Source: Odontocerum albicorne
Taxonomy: Eukaryota > Arthropoda > Insecta > Trichoptera > Odontoceridae
Assembly (NCBI GenBank): GCA_949825065.1
Contig: OX463859.1
Location: forward strand, 7,974,217-8,038,216
DNA length: 64,000 nt
Direction of reading: 5' to 3'
Within the stretch, counting starts at the first letter, position 1. The number at the start of each line of letters is the position of its first letter. Positions 56,901-63,629 of this stretch are shown here, one piece after another. The notes under the pieces are model-generated. The model did no database searches. It was not told the DNA's origin and saw only the letters and a program-made list of their open reading frames with translations. A program made the translations under genes and the position numbers.

Positions 56901-58403
56901 ATATGTATCTATTTATCGAAATATTTACATAATTATAGTTATTTACACCAATAACAACCTCTTTTTTGGAACAACGTTTTTCATTATTGAAACAACTAAA
57001 AACATATTTAAGGTCCACGCTAAAAAAAACAGACTATACGCCACATTATTAATAGAATCAGACATAACAGTTAATATGGACTTCGTTCAAGATCATCATC
57101 CTAAATGGAAAGAGTAAGTATTTACTTATTATGCTGGAGGGACCCAAGCTGCAAACTACCTAGAGGCGCCGATTATATAAATGCAGCTATATAAATTCTC
57201 CGGCAATCATCTTCTTGAAGGGCCATCTTAATAAAGAAAGACAGCTGGGAATAAACTTACTAAAAAGATTTAATATATTCCTAACGATTAGTTCCTGTAT
57301 CTTTTATCTGAAGAATATGAAAATTATTACTCATTCACAGCTTGTATGTGTTATTTCATGGAGATTCCTTATCTATGAGCTTTATGACAGCTGTTTTTTT
57401 TTTTTGATATGTATGAAATAAATATGTAAATTCAAAATAAGTACAAATATTGACAAATATTCTTAATTAGGTACCTATTGGAATCATATATATTTTGAAG
57501 TAACAAACAAATAGCAGTATTAAGGGGGTCTATTTTTGCTGTCGTCGACCCCCAAATTTTTTTATTGAAACTATCGACCACTTTGGGAACTCTTGGTTTA
57601 AATGATGACCATTGTTGTGCATATACTGTACATATATTTTATTATAAGTTAATCGAAACTCATTCGGTCTCTTTTGTGTTTTTCGCAATATTTTTAATCT
57701 GTGGTTGATTTGAAACCGAACAGCAGATACGGAGGGCCAACTCTCTCTCCCTGGCTCCATCCCAACTCATTGTCTGCGAAGGCTGTTGGGGTTAGCTCTC
57801 CTCGTCCTCAGGTTGTATGCTCTTCTGTCCCGTACTACGTCCCCCAGGCCGTGCCTCTGCATCAGGTTATCTCTTTGCACCACCCATGAATTCTTTGGTC
57901 TTCCTCTGGTTGTTATTCGAGGAAGATCCTTGGAGATTGCCTGGTTCACAATGTGATCGGGTGCTCTGCGTCCAACGTGCCCATACCATCTCAATCGCCT
58001 TTCCTCCATCTTGCTGTTGATGTCTGTAACACCCAGGTTTCCACGAATGTGTGAGCTTCTTATTTTGTCTCTTAGAGACACACCTGCTGACTATCTTAGC
58101 ATGCGCATTTCAGCAGTTTCTAGTTGCCATTTCGATTGGGCGAAAGGGCCAACTATACGACATAAAAACTCATTCTTGCCGAGAGGAACCTCAAAGAAAG
58201 AATATGTTGCCATCAATTTAACTTCTGATGAAAATCCTTTTTGTTTTCAGCAACTGGGAGAAGTGATGGGTTACGAAACCATCACCGACTATCAGGTGAA
58301 CCAGTTTGTCTCATCCTCGGGAAAGATTCCCTTCATCAAAGCACCAGATTCGCAGAGAGCATACGTCGCATGGAAATTGCTCAAAGATGCTAACAACCAA
58401 TAA
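35146..58403 (+). CDS. ebony: ebony, N-beta-alanyl-biogenic amine synthase (3' part, 10 exons)
   Basis: An NRPS-like enzyme of the cytosol. It activates beta-alanine as an acyl-adenylate, loads it on a phosphopantetheine arm and couples it to dopamine (cuticle sclerotisation) or histamine (glial neurotransmitter recycling). Exons: 35146-35416, 37051-37218, 40590-40748, 42516-42655, 45130-45220, 47781-47993, 49342-49486, 50211-50477, 56141-56324, 58251-58403. All have GT/AG borders, phases match at each junction, and the sum is 1791 nt (596 residues plus stop). Order: adenylation motifs A4-A10 (to about residue 270), thiolation domain (LGGNS, Ser about 330), amine-selecting domain (about 400-596). 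Fly Ebony has about 880 residues, so roughly 280 N-terminal residues are missing here. Introns are unusually rich in TEs. Other adenylating enzymes lack this C-terminal domain, so ebony is the best call. Confidence 0.92.
35930..36060 (-). pseudogene. Probable LINE C-terminal fragment
   Basis: The sequence cttggtcttcctatcacatg and the flanking ttgatccaacgatactttcc match the fragment at 4000-4260. It lies in an ebony intron. No frame is left. Confidence 0.35.
36216..36970. mobile_element. PIF/Harbinger element with MADF remnant, copy 3
   Basis: The left end gcctcggccacacag is preceded by TAA (36213-36215). The right end is cut to gaagcactttggtgtggcc, about 10 bp short of the other copies, so the second TAA is absent. 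The + strand near 36430-36490 encodes [18 protein letters not shown], a MADF-type sequence nearly identical to copy 2. It lies in an ebony intron. Confidence 0.8.
37051..37218 (+). CDS. ebony: ebony exon: adenylation motif A6
   Basis: Starts after tttattttag. It reads [14 protein letters not shown], then [20 protein letters not shown], the A6 block (GELxxxGxxLAxGY). It ends at CAAG|GTGTGT with one base carried over. The preceding intron holds a PIF/Harbinger element (36216-36970). Confidence 0.9.
37821..38050. repeat. 79-bp tandem repeat, 3 units
   Basis: ttttgtagactatgtccttt begins units at about 37821, 37900 and 37979. Each contains the palindrome ataacatatgttat. Units are almost identical. 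Lies in an ebony intron. Confidence 0.85.
38140..38535 (+). pseudogene. LINE C-terminus with C2H2-like finger
   Basis: Across frames, the + strand gives [19 protein letters not shown], then [20 protein letters not shown] and, near the end, [18 protein letters not shown] followed by RRSH. RLPK, RYKD and the CxxCGRxCxSxIGLxSHxR finger are the usual C-terminal blocks of one non-LTR lineage. It is GC-richer than its surroundings, hence relatively young. Lies in an ebony intron. Confidence 0.75.
38728..38880 (-). repeat. Possible RTE-type 3' tail
   Basis: Starts with cttcttcttggcctatttct and is GC-richer than its flanks, like minus-strand 3' ends of RTE elements elsewhere in the window. No target duplication was verified. 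Confidence 0.35.
39049..39689 (-). mobile_element. hAT-like non-autonomous element, copy B
   Basis: Inverse of 22826-23473 over about 640 bp, e.g. tagtttcccaaacttgttcc at its left and cgacccttggggtccat at its right. Located in the ebony intron before the A7/A8 exon. Shorter pieces with the same ends occur near 40410 and 57530-57595. Confidence 0.55.
39690..40410. mobile_element. Unassigned DNA element, long copy with GC-rich core
   Basis: Begins gtaccggacaggtacaaaga and ends near cacacgtccgatacatcc; the ends are weakly inverted (tgtaccggac against tgtatcggac). The start is shared with 42743 and 48068, the end with 45040 and 48500. The centre (39820-40220) is far GC-richer than the intron around it and matches nothing else here. 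No coding sequence was recognised. Confidence 0.45.
40590..40748 (+). CDS. ebony: ebony exon: adenylation motifs A7-A8
   Basis: Reads [14 protein letters not shown] (A7, YRTGD, whose Asp contacts the ATP ribose) and [20 protein letters not shown] (A8, the hinge region). Acceptor aatccacag, donor AAAAAG|GTAAAT, one base carried over. Confidence 0.92.
40943..41829 (+). mobile_element. Internally deleted mariner, copy 2
   Basis: Inverted ends ctaccttaatcaaaaagttt and its complement, with TA on both sides (40941-40942 and 41830-41831). + strand pieces: [19 protein letters not shown] N-terminus, [20 protein letters not shown] (HTH) and, after the deletion, [20 protein letters not shown] to the end block [10 protein letters not shown]. 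The junction ccatgagtttttgaccaaaa is the same as in copy 1 at 153-1064. It lies in an ebony intron, in the gene's orientation. Confidence 0.9.
41924..41980. repeat. (GA)n microsatellite
   Basis: About 28 uninterrupted GA units, directly downstream of a sequence (actcacggctattattcaag) shared with the inverted-repeat element at 12344. Confidence 0.95.
42000..42500. other. Intron, nothing recognised
   Basis: AT-rich ebony intron sequence with no element identified. Confidence 0.35.
42516..42655 (+). CDS. ebony: ebony exon: adenylation motif A9
   Basis: Encodes [18 protein letters not shown] and, near the end, [13 protein letters not shown], the A9 block (LxxYMVP). Acceptor tgtttaag, donor CACAG|GTAATT. 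It completes a codon, so the next exon starts in phase 0. Confidence 0.9.
42743..42850. repeat. Fragment of the 39690/48068 element family
   Basis: Shares accggtacaaagactgtaaa and taggtggatgactgccgctc with 48068. Only the start is present. Confidence 0.5.
43449..44262. repeat. 28-bp minisatellite, about 29 units
   Basis: Units attcattcagttgattaaac followed by catgtatc are practically identical over 0.8 kb. A single variant (cacttg for cagttg) starts at 43709, 43961, 44101 and 44241, i.e. 9, 5 and 5 units apart. This suggests amplification of a 5-unit block. It lies in the ebony intron between A9 and A10 exons. Confidence 0.97.
44474..44662. mobile_element. MITE family B, short copy 1
   Basis: About 60-bp inverted ends (tatagttcggaaattatagg, then gagtcccgtgacagctcaca) around a short AT-rich loop. 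Non-coding. Copy 2 at 52002-52225; a longer relative at 27079. Confidence 0.8.
44669..45065 (+). repeat. Dispersed repeat shared with 48145-48512
   Basis: Both copies share ttcggtgaa, gaagagattcctcttt, gttccttatgtg, accgtgtatgcc and a ...cgcatacgtccg end, in the same orientation. This copy lacks the tgtacagcaccggtac start. Both lie in ebony introns. Confidence 0.6.
45130..45220 (+). CDS. ebony: ebony exon: adenylation motif A10
   Basis: Short 91-nt exon [20 protein letters not shown] and on. NGK carries the invariant A10 lysine that contacts the acyl-adenylate. The donor aataatg|gtgagtcaac is repeated three more times downstream (45313-45432). Confidence 0.92.
45209..45432 (+). repeat. Tandem copies of the ebony 5' splice site (41-bp units)
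   Basis: The end of the A10 exon plus its donor (aacaataatg|gtgagtcaac) and the following acttctttaaaataaca recur downstream. The copies at 45369 and 45410 keep a perfect GGTGAGT. The copy at 45328 has AC in place of GT. Units are 41 bp apart; the first is separated by about 60 bp of extra AT-rich sequence. The last unit is cut by a TTAA-element insertion at 45433. Confidence 0.92.
45433..46369. mobile_element. piggyBac-like non-autonomous element
   Basis: The left end is ccccttgggcgggcgcatct. The right end, read inward, is ccctccgtcgggcgcagtac. TTAA follows at 46370-46373; the left side has TTA. The flanks (cttcttta and ttaaaataaca) join to give exactly the local 41-bp repeat, which proves the insertion site. 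An internal inverted pair (atctgtgagatgag / ctcacagatgag) lies near the ends. The 131-codon open frame at 45463 shows no transposase motif. Confidence 0.75.
46426..47386 (-). pseudogene. hAT transposase C-terminus with expanded repeat
   Basis: On the minus strand: [20 protein letters not shown], then [15 protein letters not shown], and beyond the array [20 protein letters not shown] followed by LLPQNAEK. This is the hAT C-terminal dimerisation region (YPxLSxxARxYLSxPPSSxPSERxFS). It is split by a 47-bp minisatellite. A possible hAT-like terminus (tagtgatgtaccgggtaccc) lies at 46426. In the ebony intron before the T-domain exon, in opposite orientation. Confidence 0.85.
46785..47303 (-). repeat. 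47-bp minisatellite derived from hAT coding sequence, about 11 units
   Basis: Units ctttcgctgggtatgctgct followed by aggaggtggtgataagtatt and gtctagc. On the minus strand each unit encodes [15 protein letters not shown] in one frame. Since 47 is not a multiple of three, successive units shift frame. Units differ by only one or two bases. Confidence 0.93.
47781..47993 (+). CDS. ebony: ebony exon: thiolation (carrier) domain
   Basis: Contains [20 protein letters not shown]. The Ser of LGGNS (codon 47939-47941) is the expected phosphopantetheine attachment site. Acceptor cgaattgcag, donor ATTG|GTAAAA. An in-frame ATG upstream at 47618 lies in the intron and in hAT debris and is not part of the exon. 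Confidence 0.93.
48068..48512. mobile_element. Unassigned DNA element, short copy
   Basis: Starts tgtacagcaccggtacaaag and ends gcatacgtccgatacaatc, with weakly inverse ends. Same start as 39690 and 42743, same body as 44669. Located in the ebony intron after the T-domain exon. Confidence 0.5.
48513..48960 (-). pseudogene. LINE C-terminal fragment
   Basis: The minus strand reads [20 protein letters not shown], then [23 protein letters not shown] and DRxxWR are the usual last blocks of RTE-like polyproteins. The remainder upstream is degenerate. Ebony intron. Confidence 0.6.
49342..49486 (+). CDS. ebony: ebony exon: linker after the carrier domain
   Basis: Reads [20 protein letters not shown] and ends in an acidic, Gln-rich stretch ([12 protein letters not shown]). 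This looks like the end of the carrier domain plus a flexible linker. Acceptor tttatttta|g, donor ACA|GTAAGT, two bases carried over. Confidence 0.88.
49550..50110 (-). pseudogene. LINE C-terminus, copy 1 of a pair
   Basis: The minus strand reads [18 protein letters not shown], then [20 protein letters not shown] and [13 protein letters not shown]. The CxxCxxxxDxxxxHxL arrangement resembles the C-terminal Cys-His motif of non-LTR elements. The same sequence occurs at 59950-60500. Ebony intron. Confidence 0.6.
50211..50477 (+). CDS. ebony: ebony exon: amine-selecting domain, N-terminal part
   Basis: Reads [20 protein letters not shown], then [19 protein letters not shown] and [17 protein letters not shown]. 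Start of the C-terminal amine-selecting domain, which resembles a GNAT acyltransferase fold. Acceptor tttttcag, donor TTAG|GTGAGT, two bases carried over. The following 5.7-kb intron contains the piggyBac. Confidence 0.9.
50598..51513. mobile_element. TTAA-flanked non-autonomous element
   Basis: TTAA at 50594-50597 and 51514-51517. The ends read inward are cacttcccttactgtgc and cccttgccgatctgtgaacg, matching at about 12 of 17 positions. Non-coding AT-rich inside. A piggyBac-like element is the natural reading, but end similarity is modest. Confidence 0.5.
51660..51790 (+). repeat. Jockey-like LINE 3' UTR fragment
   Basis: Shares tatgtttggtccttgta, gaattaggga and cctgtagtgtgcaaa with 3868-3960, ending in a (TAAA)n tail typical of LINE 3' ends. 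Confidence 0.6.
52002..52225. mobile_element. MITE family B, short copy 2
   Basis: Inverted ends ctatagttcggaaattctag and gagtcctgtgacagctcaca, more than 60 bp long, with a loop that matches the long copy at 27560-27600. Confidence 0.82.
52459..52632. repeat. 46-bp tandem repeat, 4 units
   Basis: Units tgcttatgtattaatatgag followed by tactcgtatatgtataacaa and aattca. A partial fifth unit appears on the far side of the piggyBac (54962-54995). Confidence 0.9.
52640..54961 (+). mobile_element. piggyBac element, right end at TTAA, left end unclear
   Basis: The right terminus (read inward cccattaggcgcccaaacaa) is followed by TTAA at 54962-54965 and then by the local 46-bp repeat. The left boundary is not evident. 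The array before it breaks at tgtata, not at TTAA. Two subterminal copies of ctattcggcgcaaatg (about 52839 and 52867) resemble the right end. The start coordinate given is approximate. Confidence 0.65.
52996..54687 (+). CDS. piggyBac transposase, apparently intact
   Basis: A 563-residue cut-and-paste transposase read from [10 protein letters not shown]. An in-frame ATG 13 codons upstream (52957) is less likely because the acidic N-terminus typical of the family starts at MSRRD. Order: acidic region ([13 protein letters not shown]), the DDE_Tnp_1_7 domain, and a C-terminal Cys-rich finger ([23 protein letters not shown]). Catalytic Asp candidates: 229 ([12 protein letters not shown]), 310 ([10 protein letters not shown]) and 412 ([10 protein letters not shown]). 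Their spacing of 81 and 102 is like that of the moth piggyBac. No stop or frameshift. It lies in the largest ebony intron, in the same orientation. Confidence 0.93.
   Translation: MSRRDLSEEEIREFVLDLDSDIQESDDDSDFITQLSDNEDEPMETEVTRTSSSGNWTVNSGNFKPIIHQFNDFTSGIIATPLLSENSPEINFFEHFLNKNIMSEIVEETNKYYQATIRNKVISEHSRLRRWKDTSVNELYVFIAVTMLMTRNKHLTIEEHWSKDPLITSAIFGKTMARNRYQILLSMLHMSDPDSQIAGDKLNKIKLLVDHTRKMFKESMVPYENLCIDESIIEFKGRLKFKQYIPSKRHRFGIKMFVLCDSQTGYILDIIIYCGDGTDVTDEQCLGASGAVVTTMLNDYLGKGHKLYVDNWYTSPILFKFLHDHQTNACGTVRKNLKNMPKFNKLKKGEITSQYSDSLMALKWHDKREIHMLTTLHDDKVSPTGKINFRTGEVISKPNCIQDYNKNMGLVDKADMMITFVNSLRKSVKWYKKVFFHLIDLYLLNSYTMHKTVSSKNISFPDFQLNVIRQLLEKYHITSHSEVGPRTSQDVPLRLSAKMLVKHMPRPIPATEKNKKPYKNCYVCSNTKLRPKTRKATKYMCVECNVPLCVWPCSTIFHEKKEY
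54966..55140. other. Remainder of 46-bp unit and intron sequence
   Basis: Begins with the fifth partial unit (tatgagtactcgtatatgta), then unique AT-rich intron sequence. Confidence 0.6.
55140..56165 (+). repeat. Tandem copies of an ebony 3' splice-site region (97-bp units)
   Basis: Four units of about 97 bp, plus a partial one before them, each with attaagttaagagtggttcac then tataataaga. The last unit contains the real acceptor (ttccag|agacgag). The corresponding sites upstream read ttctag|agcc (55223), ttctaa|agcc (55946) and ttctgg|attc (56043). Similarity continues weakly for about 25 bp into the exon. A mariner-like element is inserted between units 1 and 2; removing it restores the 97-bp spacing. 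Confidence 0.85.
55270..55893 (+). mobile_element. Mariner-like element, internally deleted
   Basis: 624 bp with ends ttaggtgttaacataagttg and its complement, flanked by TA (55268-55269 and 55894-55895). The + strand retains the N-terminal HTH region of a mariner-type transposase: [20 protein letters not shown], then [10 protein letters not shown], then [15 protein letters not shown] and GAWVPHVLSE with frameshifts. The catalytic domain is missing. Confidence 0.85.
56141..56324 (+). CDS. ebony: ebony exon: amine-selecting domain, middle
   Basis: Reads [20 protein letters not shown], then [19 protein letters not shown] and TSPLTQ. The exon is preceded by three diverged tandem copies of its own 3' splice-site region (from 55189). 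Acceptor caattccag, donor CAA|GTAAGA, phase 0, which fits directly to the last exon. Confidence 0.92.
56325..57690. other. Intron, only weak repeat traces
   Basis: An AT-rich ebony intron. A stretch at about 56460-56640 has LINE-like character on the minus strand. 57530-57595 (gggggtctatttttgctg and accactttgggaactc) resembles ends of the hAT-like family at 22826. Nothing firm. Confidence 0.35.
57690..58090 (-). pseudogene. RTE-like LINE C-terminus
   Basis: A 104-codon minus-strand frame reads [20 protein letters not shown], then [20 protein letters not shown] and [16 protein letters not shown], ending [11 protein letters not shown]. [11 protein letters not shown] and GRPKxxW are hallmark C-terminal blocks. 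It lies antisense in the last ebony intron and is well preserved over this stretch. Confidence 0.8.
58251..58403 (+). CDS. ebony: ebony last exon: end of amine-selecting domain
   Basis: Reads [20 protein letters not shown], then [18 protein letters not shown] and stop TAA (58401-58403). TNTSPLTQ joined to QLGEVMGYE gives a GNAT-like continuation in phase. The stop overlaps an AATAAA hexamer (58399-58404). Another lies at 58893-58898. Confidence 0.92.
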   Translation, partial: QLGEVMGYETITDYQVNQFVSSSGKIPFIKAPDSQRAYVAWKLLKDANNQ

Positions 58404-59940
58404 AGATTTATGGCAACTTAATTTTAAGTTATTTTGTTGAACCATTGTACACGTATAGTGGAAAAATGTACAAAAGAGTTACAAGGAGAGAAACAAACAA
58501 GAATATTCTCTTTTTCGCTCTTGAAAATTGACCATGAACTCTTTTATTTGAAGGAGTATACGCCAATGTCAAGTTATATTAATTTCATAGGTATTTATAA
58601 GTGCAGGTTCACATAAATTATATATCTGCACATTTTTTGTAATTTATTTTTATAGAATGGATTATTTTTTTTGTTGAAGCAAGAAGTATGTGGAATATTG
58701 AATGCAACTAAAAGAAAAAAGATATCATTATTATCTTTAACCATTTAGAATTATATTTTCCACTATATCAAACTCAATGAAGATTTTTTTAATGTAAAAT
58801 AAGGCTTGATTCTCATTAGATCGGTGTCTTGCCAGAAGTTGCTTTAGTATTGACCATCAGATCATTAGGTTGCATTCCATTAACTGCTGAATAATAAAGG
58901 TCAAGTTGACACAATCAAGCTCACTGTATAACTATTGTCAAGAAGAAAATCCAGCCTAAAATATGTTTTATTGTTGTTTAAAACCCTAGTGTATTTTTTT
59001 TGATATGTCAAATTTACATTCCTATAATATTAATTATTTATGTTACGATTGATCATGAAAAAATACAATGTATACGATAAGAATAGATAAAAAGGAAAAT
59101 TAGTTTAAGGTGTTCTTTCCTAATTTATAGAATTGTTTGCAAAGAAACTTTAATTATAATTAATATTAAAGCACTGACATTTTCAAAAATAAGTTGACAT
59201 TCATGAAAATAACAGATTTACTTAGAAAAATACACATGATCTTTTTTTTAAGTGACTTTGAAAAATACAGTATTATTTTAGAGTGACTTTAAACAATCCA
59301 ATACTATTTTGTGTTTATACAAATAATATGATAGTTTTTATTAAATATTTTTAAGAGTTATTTTGAATAATTCAGAATTTCATCATCTGAAAACAAATTG
59401 AACTTAAAACATGTTTTATTGATGTATTTAAAAATATTTTATTAAAAAAATATCATCTTGAAATAAAATAATAGAAATGCAAGTAGAATAATAAACATGT
59501 AAGTCAAATATAAAAACACAATATTATTAAGATTATTTATTTTAGATTTAAATTAAATTAAGTTTATTTTATGAATGAAAATAATATGAGTTACATTCAA
59601 TGCTAACATTTCTAATTGGAAAACTCAAAAAAATATAAATATATTTCCATTCTTAGATAAACAAATAGAAACTCTACTATTTTCATATGTTTTTGAAACA
59701 CTGAACCAATTTTCAATATCTATAAAGTGATACAAAATTATTTTTAAAAATGAATTTATTATGTTCACTGCTGACCACTAAATATCGTATCATGTAAGAT
59801 GCACTCTAAAAACCACCCACACAATATAGAATGGTGATATAAAGTAACTTGTATGGACCAATATAGCCCCAGTGTGGCCCCTGTCACATAAGGAAAGTTA
59901 CTATAACTTGAGACAAAAACAACTCTTGATAAAATTTAAT
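58404..59940. other. ebony 3' UTR and AT-rich flank
   Basis: Candidate polyadenylation hexamers at 58399-58404 (overlapping the stop) and 58893-58898. Beyond that the DNA is strongly AT-rich with no recognised element. Confidence 0.45.
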
Positions 59941-59949
59941 AACCATATT

Positions 59950-60500
59950 TGAGTAATTCGGTTCAATCCCTCTACCACCCGTGCTGTTATAGGGGGCAAA
60001 ATAAGTCTTCATCCTGAGTAATCTGCACCAGAAGAACGAAATCTTTTTTATTTTTTTTATGAGTGTAACGTCACATAGTGACGAAGAAAGAACAGCCTAA
60101 AGTGACTCCATCTACGGTGGCAACACTCACACGAGTGTGAAAAAAATAGTAGCGATGGCAGACTTAAGGTCTGACATCATGGGAGAAGGAAAATGACTTA
60201 CCGTACAGTAAATATACTTATTAAGTAACTTAAGTTCCATCAGCCTGGCAAGTTGTCAATACTTTCACAGAAAATTTAGACTGCACCAAAACTGAGTGGA
60301 GATCTTTTCATAAATTTAGACTGCACCAAAACTGAGTGGAGATCTTTTCATAAATTTAGACTGCACCAAAACTGAGTGGAGATCTTTTCATAAATTATTG
60401 ACTTGATTATGATCGCAGCACCAATAAATATGATCTACGGATTGATCTAGATGACCACAAAAATTGCAACAGGACTAAGGGACAAGATTGAAACTAAAAA
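59950..60500 (-). pseudogene. LINE C-terminus, copy 2 of the pair with 49550
   Basis: Shares tcacatagtgacgaagaa, gtgtgaaaaaaatagta, gacatcatgggagaagga and the gatgaccacaaaaattgcaa end with the copy in the ebony intron at 49550-50110. A 40-bp segment (60272-60397, atttagactgcaccaaaact) is triplicated here only. Confidence 0.6.
60272..60397. repeat. 40-bp tandem triplication
   Basis: Three identical or near-identical units within the LINE fragment; absent from its sister copy at 49550. Confidence 0.88.
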
Positions 60501-60703
60501 ATTGGTCATTACAGCTCCAATCACCATATTGTATCTCTCTGTAATGATTTTGTGTTTTTCTTGTTTTTTTTTATATTTTTGAAAGGAGTGCATTAGTTGG
60601 GCATTGTCATTAACATTCATTTTATATTACCAATTGTGTTATTTTAGTAAATAGAACAAAATCATAAAAAACATTTTAGCCATGGAAGTACTTCGCTACT
60701 ACA

Positions 60704-61605
60704 GGGTGGCGCAGAGAAAACATATGTTTTTTGAATGGCTAGTATTTTGCATTGAGAGGGGTGACGACCTCGCCGCTCCGCTCACGGACAGTTAAGGTAA
60801 TGCATTTTCAGTACTTTGGACCTTGGAGCATCGTGTCTTTGCTGTCGAGCAGTTTTTTAGAAACAGTGATTCTGTAGTTACTGTGCAACGTCTTTTCCGT
60901 CGGGTGACGTGGAGGAAACGCATGTTTTCATTAAAGCATAACATTGTTTATTTTCAAGATAATTTTTTATTAATGCAGGTAAATAAAGTAATAATATTGC
61001 ACCTTTAAATTAATTGTGAAAAATAATGTCAGGCAAGAGTTGCCTTTTTTCACAGGCAACAGGGTCATCAACAAAAATGGCGCGCATTCTCGCACAAAAC
61101 TCTCTGCGCTGTGCAAAATCTCTTTCGGTCAGCTGTTGCAGTCATTATTTTATAGGGATGGAATTTCAAGTCGTCATGCACAATGCGTTCTAGCGATCGA
61201 CGGGACATAACCAGAGCTGGAGCTAGGCGCCTAGTGGAACGCTGAAGACTAGCAAGAACCGCCACTATCACTGTTTCAACATTTTCTGGTGTCCGAACAG
61301 AACGTGGTAGGCCAGGTGGTTTCCTCTTCATGACAGATCCGGTAGTTCAAAATGCTTTAACCCATCGAAGTATCGTGTTTCAATCTGGAATAGCCTCTCT
61401 ACGCCCAACGTTGAACTGTCGAAGGAAAAGACGTTGCAAAGTAACTACAGAATCACTATTTCTAAAAAACTGCTTGACGGCAAAGACACGATGCTCCAAG
61501 GTCCACGGTGCCATGACTAATGAAAATGCATTACCTGAACTGTCCGTGAGCGGAGCGGCGAGGTCGTCACCCCTCTCTTTGCAAAATACTAGCATAACAG
61601 TGAAC
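60704..61605 (-). mobile_element. Rearranged Tc1-like (DUF4817-type) element
   Basis: On the minus strand: LEHRVFAVKQFFRNSDSVVT (about 61520-61440), then RQFNVGRREAIPD, then MKRKPPGLPRSVRTPENVET and MSRRSLERIVHDDLKFHPYK up to about 61068. This is the DUF4817-type HTH N-terminus found on Tc1/mariner-like insect transposases. The catalytic part is missing. The left end (60823-60905, + strand) holds an inverted second copy of the first ~27 codons. Outer sequence tggcgcagagaaaacat matches the foldback at 11005. Confidence 0.75.
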
Positions 61606-61619
61606 ATTAAGACTTGAGT

Positions 61620-63420
61620 AACTGCTATAAAAGAAACAGAAATTAACTCATCAATTTTACTTAATAAAAGCATTATCAAGTTCATAACTTTTCAAGTGTC
61701 TGTAAAACTAAATTCATTGAGTTTTAAAGGACATTTCACTATCTTATTATCAGTTCAATAGATACCATTATTGTTGAGCTTATGAGAGCTATACTATAAA
61801 ATTTAAAAATAATTAGTTTTATATCGCATCTTTAATGCAAGACTGTCACCACTTGAAATGCCACAGTATGGAGATAATTTAGTTTTAAAATGTACAAATA
61901 TCAAATTATACCAATTCGGGATAGCGTTTATAGAATTACACAATATTATTTAACTAGTTATTTGATAAAACAAATATTTCCTTTATAAAAATCTAGTTTT
62001 GTCTTATTTTTGAGACTTGAATAATTTTGTATTAAAATGCATCATAGTTTGACCAAAAGTCAAATAAAATGGTGTGAGGATTTTTCATTATAACATGTAA
62101 ATATTTATTTCACAAACAAGTAATTTTAAAGCAATGTTGACATGTGACATTATTGTATTAAGGATGTGATTTAGTGAGATTTTACATGTATCGAATAAAA
62201 TATATTTTTTTGTAAATAGTTCAATAGAGTTTAGAATTATATTTTCAATAATTTATATGTATAAATTTTCACAAATGTTTCAATAAAGCTTTTTTTAAAA
62301 TATTTTGCTATCCAAGTATTATATTATATATAAGATTTTTTAATACACTATTTATATATGCAAATTTTTATTTATTACACGATTTTAGAAAATAAACGTT
62401 TTCTATAGCACATTTCATTTCATAACATTTGTATTTTTTTATTTAGTTTACTTATTTAGTTTATTTATTTCATTTTACATTTGATATAAGTTCAACCCAA
62501 AACATCAAATAAAATGTATACTACGAGATAAAACATTAAACGAACAATATTCTCAATATAATAACAAGAGGAACAATTTATACTCATGCATTCAGTGCAG
62601 TGAAGTGACTCAATTATGCCTATAAAGTTTATGAAGGAGGGCAGGGCAACCCTCAATTTATTTGAGAATTTATTTGAGAGAGACCAAGATTTGAAAAATA
62701 TCAATATCGGGAAATGCACTCTTAATAGCTCAGTTCATAAATATGACACCAAAATCTTATTTCACGATGATGTAAATAATTTTCCAATGGATTAAACAAT
62801 GTTTATCGATCCACTAGGAGTTAACTATTATTCCTATTAGTAATTTGTACATATATACATTGATATGAGACGATTTTAAGGTGTTACGTTGTATGAATTA
62901 TATGGTTTGGCGCCAATTTGCTACGCGTCATCTGTTCTTTGGTGAACTAATATATTGTAAAGAATGTGAGTGGATGCGTTCGGCGCCAAACTAAATTGTA
63001 TTGAGTTACTTTGCTTTACGCCCTAAAATAAGAAGAATGATTAGATTACCTTGCGCACCTTATAATATATGGAGTAGATTTTACTTTAATTACTTTAACA
63101 ATATCTCATACAAGCAATGCTTACTCAGGCTAGCTCAAATGGAATAAGCAGGACTCTTTTATTTCAAGGTTCATTAAGTTCTGACTGCGAAATAGAAATT
63201 ATCACCACAGGTTCGTTGGTATCAAAATAAAATATAATAATTGCTGTAATCGTATAATGAATTAAATTCAGACTTTTGTTACATGGTTAGTACAAGAATA
63301 AATTGAAATGCGGTTACAAGACACTATGGTTATAATTTTGAAAAGGTGTGAACACAATCAAGAATCGATTATACAATTTATATAAACAATGTGTTCAAAG
63401 AGAAATACAAGGATTTAAAT
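61620..63420. other. AT-rich region, nothing firm
   Basis: No gene recognised. A small inverted pair, gtttggcgccaa near 62908 and cggcgccaaac near 62982, may mark an 80-bp MITE, but it is too short to claim. Confidence 0.35.
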
Positions 63421-63429
63421 AAATAAGTA

Positions 63430-63620
63430 TTTGTTTAGTCTATAATATGTATATTAAACCTTTACTAGAATTTGGTTAGCAAATATGGAACCCTTATTAA
63501 TTTTATAAGGACATCGAAAGACATCGAACTTCTTGAAAGAGTTTAAAAATGAACAACAAAGATTCTTAAATGTCTAACTAATCTGACTTATGACGATAGA
63601 CCTAGAAGCTGTACAAGATT
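63430..63620 (+). pseudogene. LINE reverse transcriptase fragment
   Basis: Across frames, the + strand reads YNMYIKPLLEFG, QIWNPY, KDIERHRT and, after frameshifts, NLTYDDRP. This matches the block order YxxxxRPxLEFGxQxWxPY, DIxxLExVQRRATK, LxYxxRL of CR1/jockey-like RTs. Very short and decayed. Confidence 0.6.
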
Positions 63621-63629
63621 TAATATGCA

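Noticed and set aside
57013..57113. Possible extra ebony exon (34 codons, bounded by AG and GTAAGT)
   Set aside because: Its donor leaves phase 2, which does not fit the last exon (phase 0). The preceding exon joins the last exon directly in phase and gives a sensible protein.
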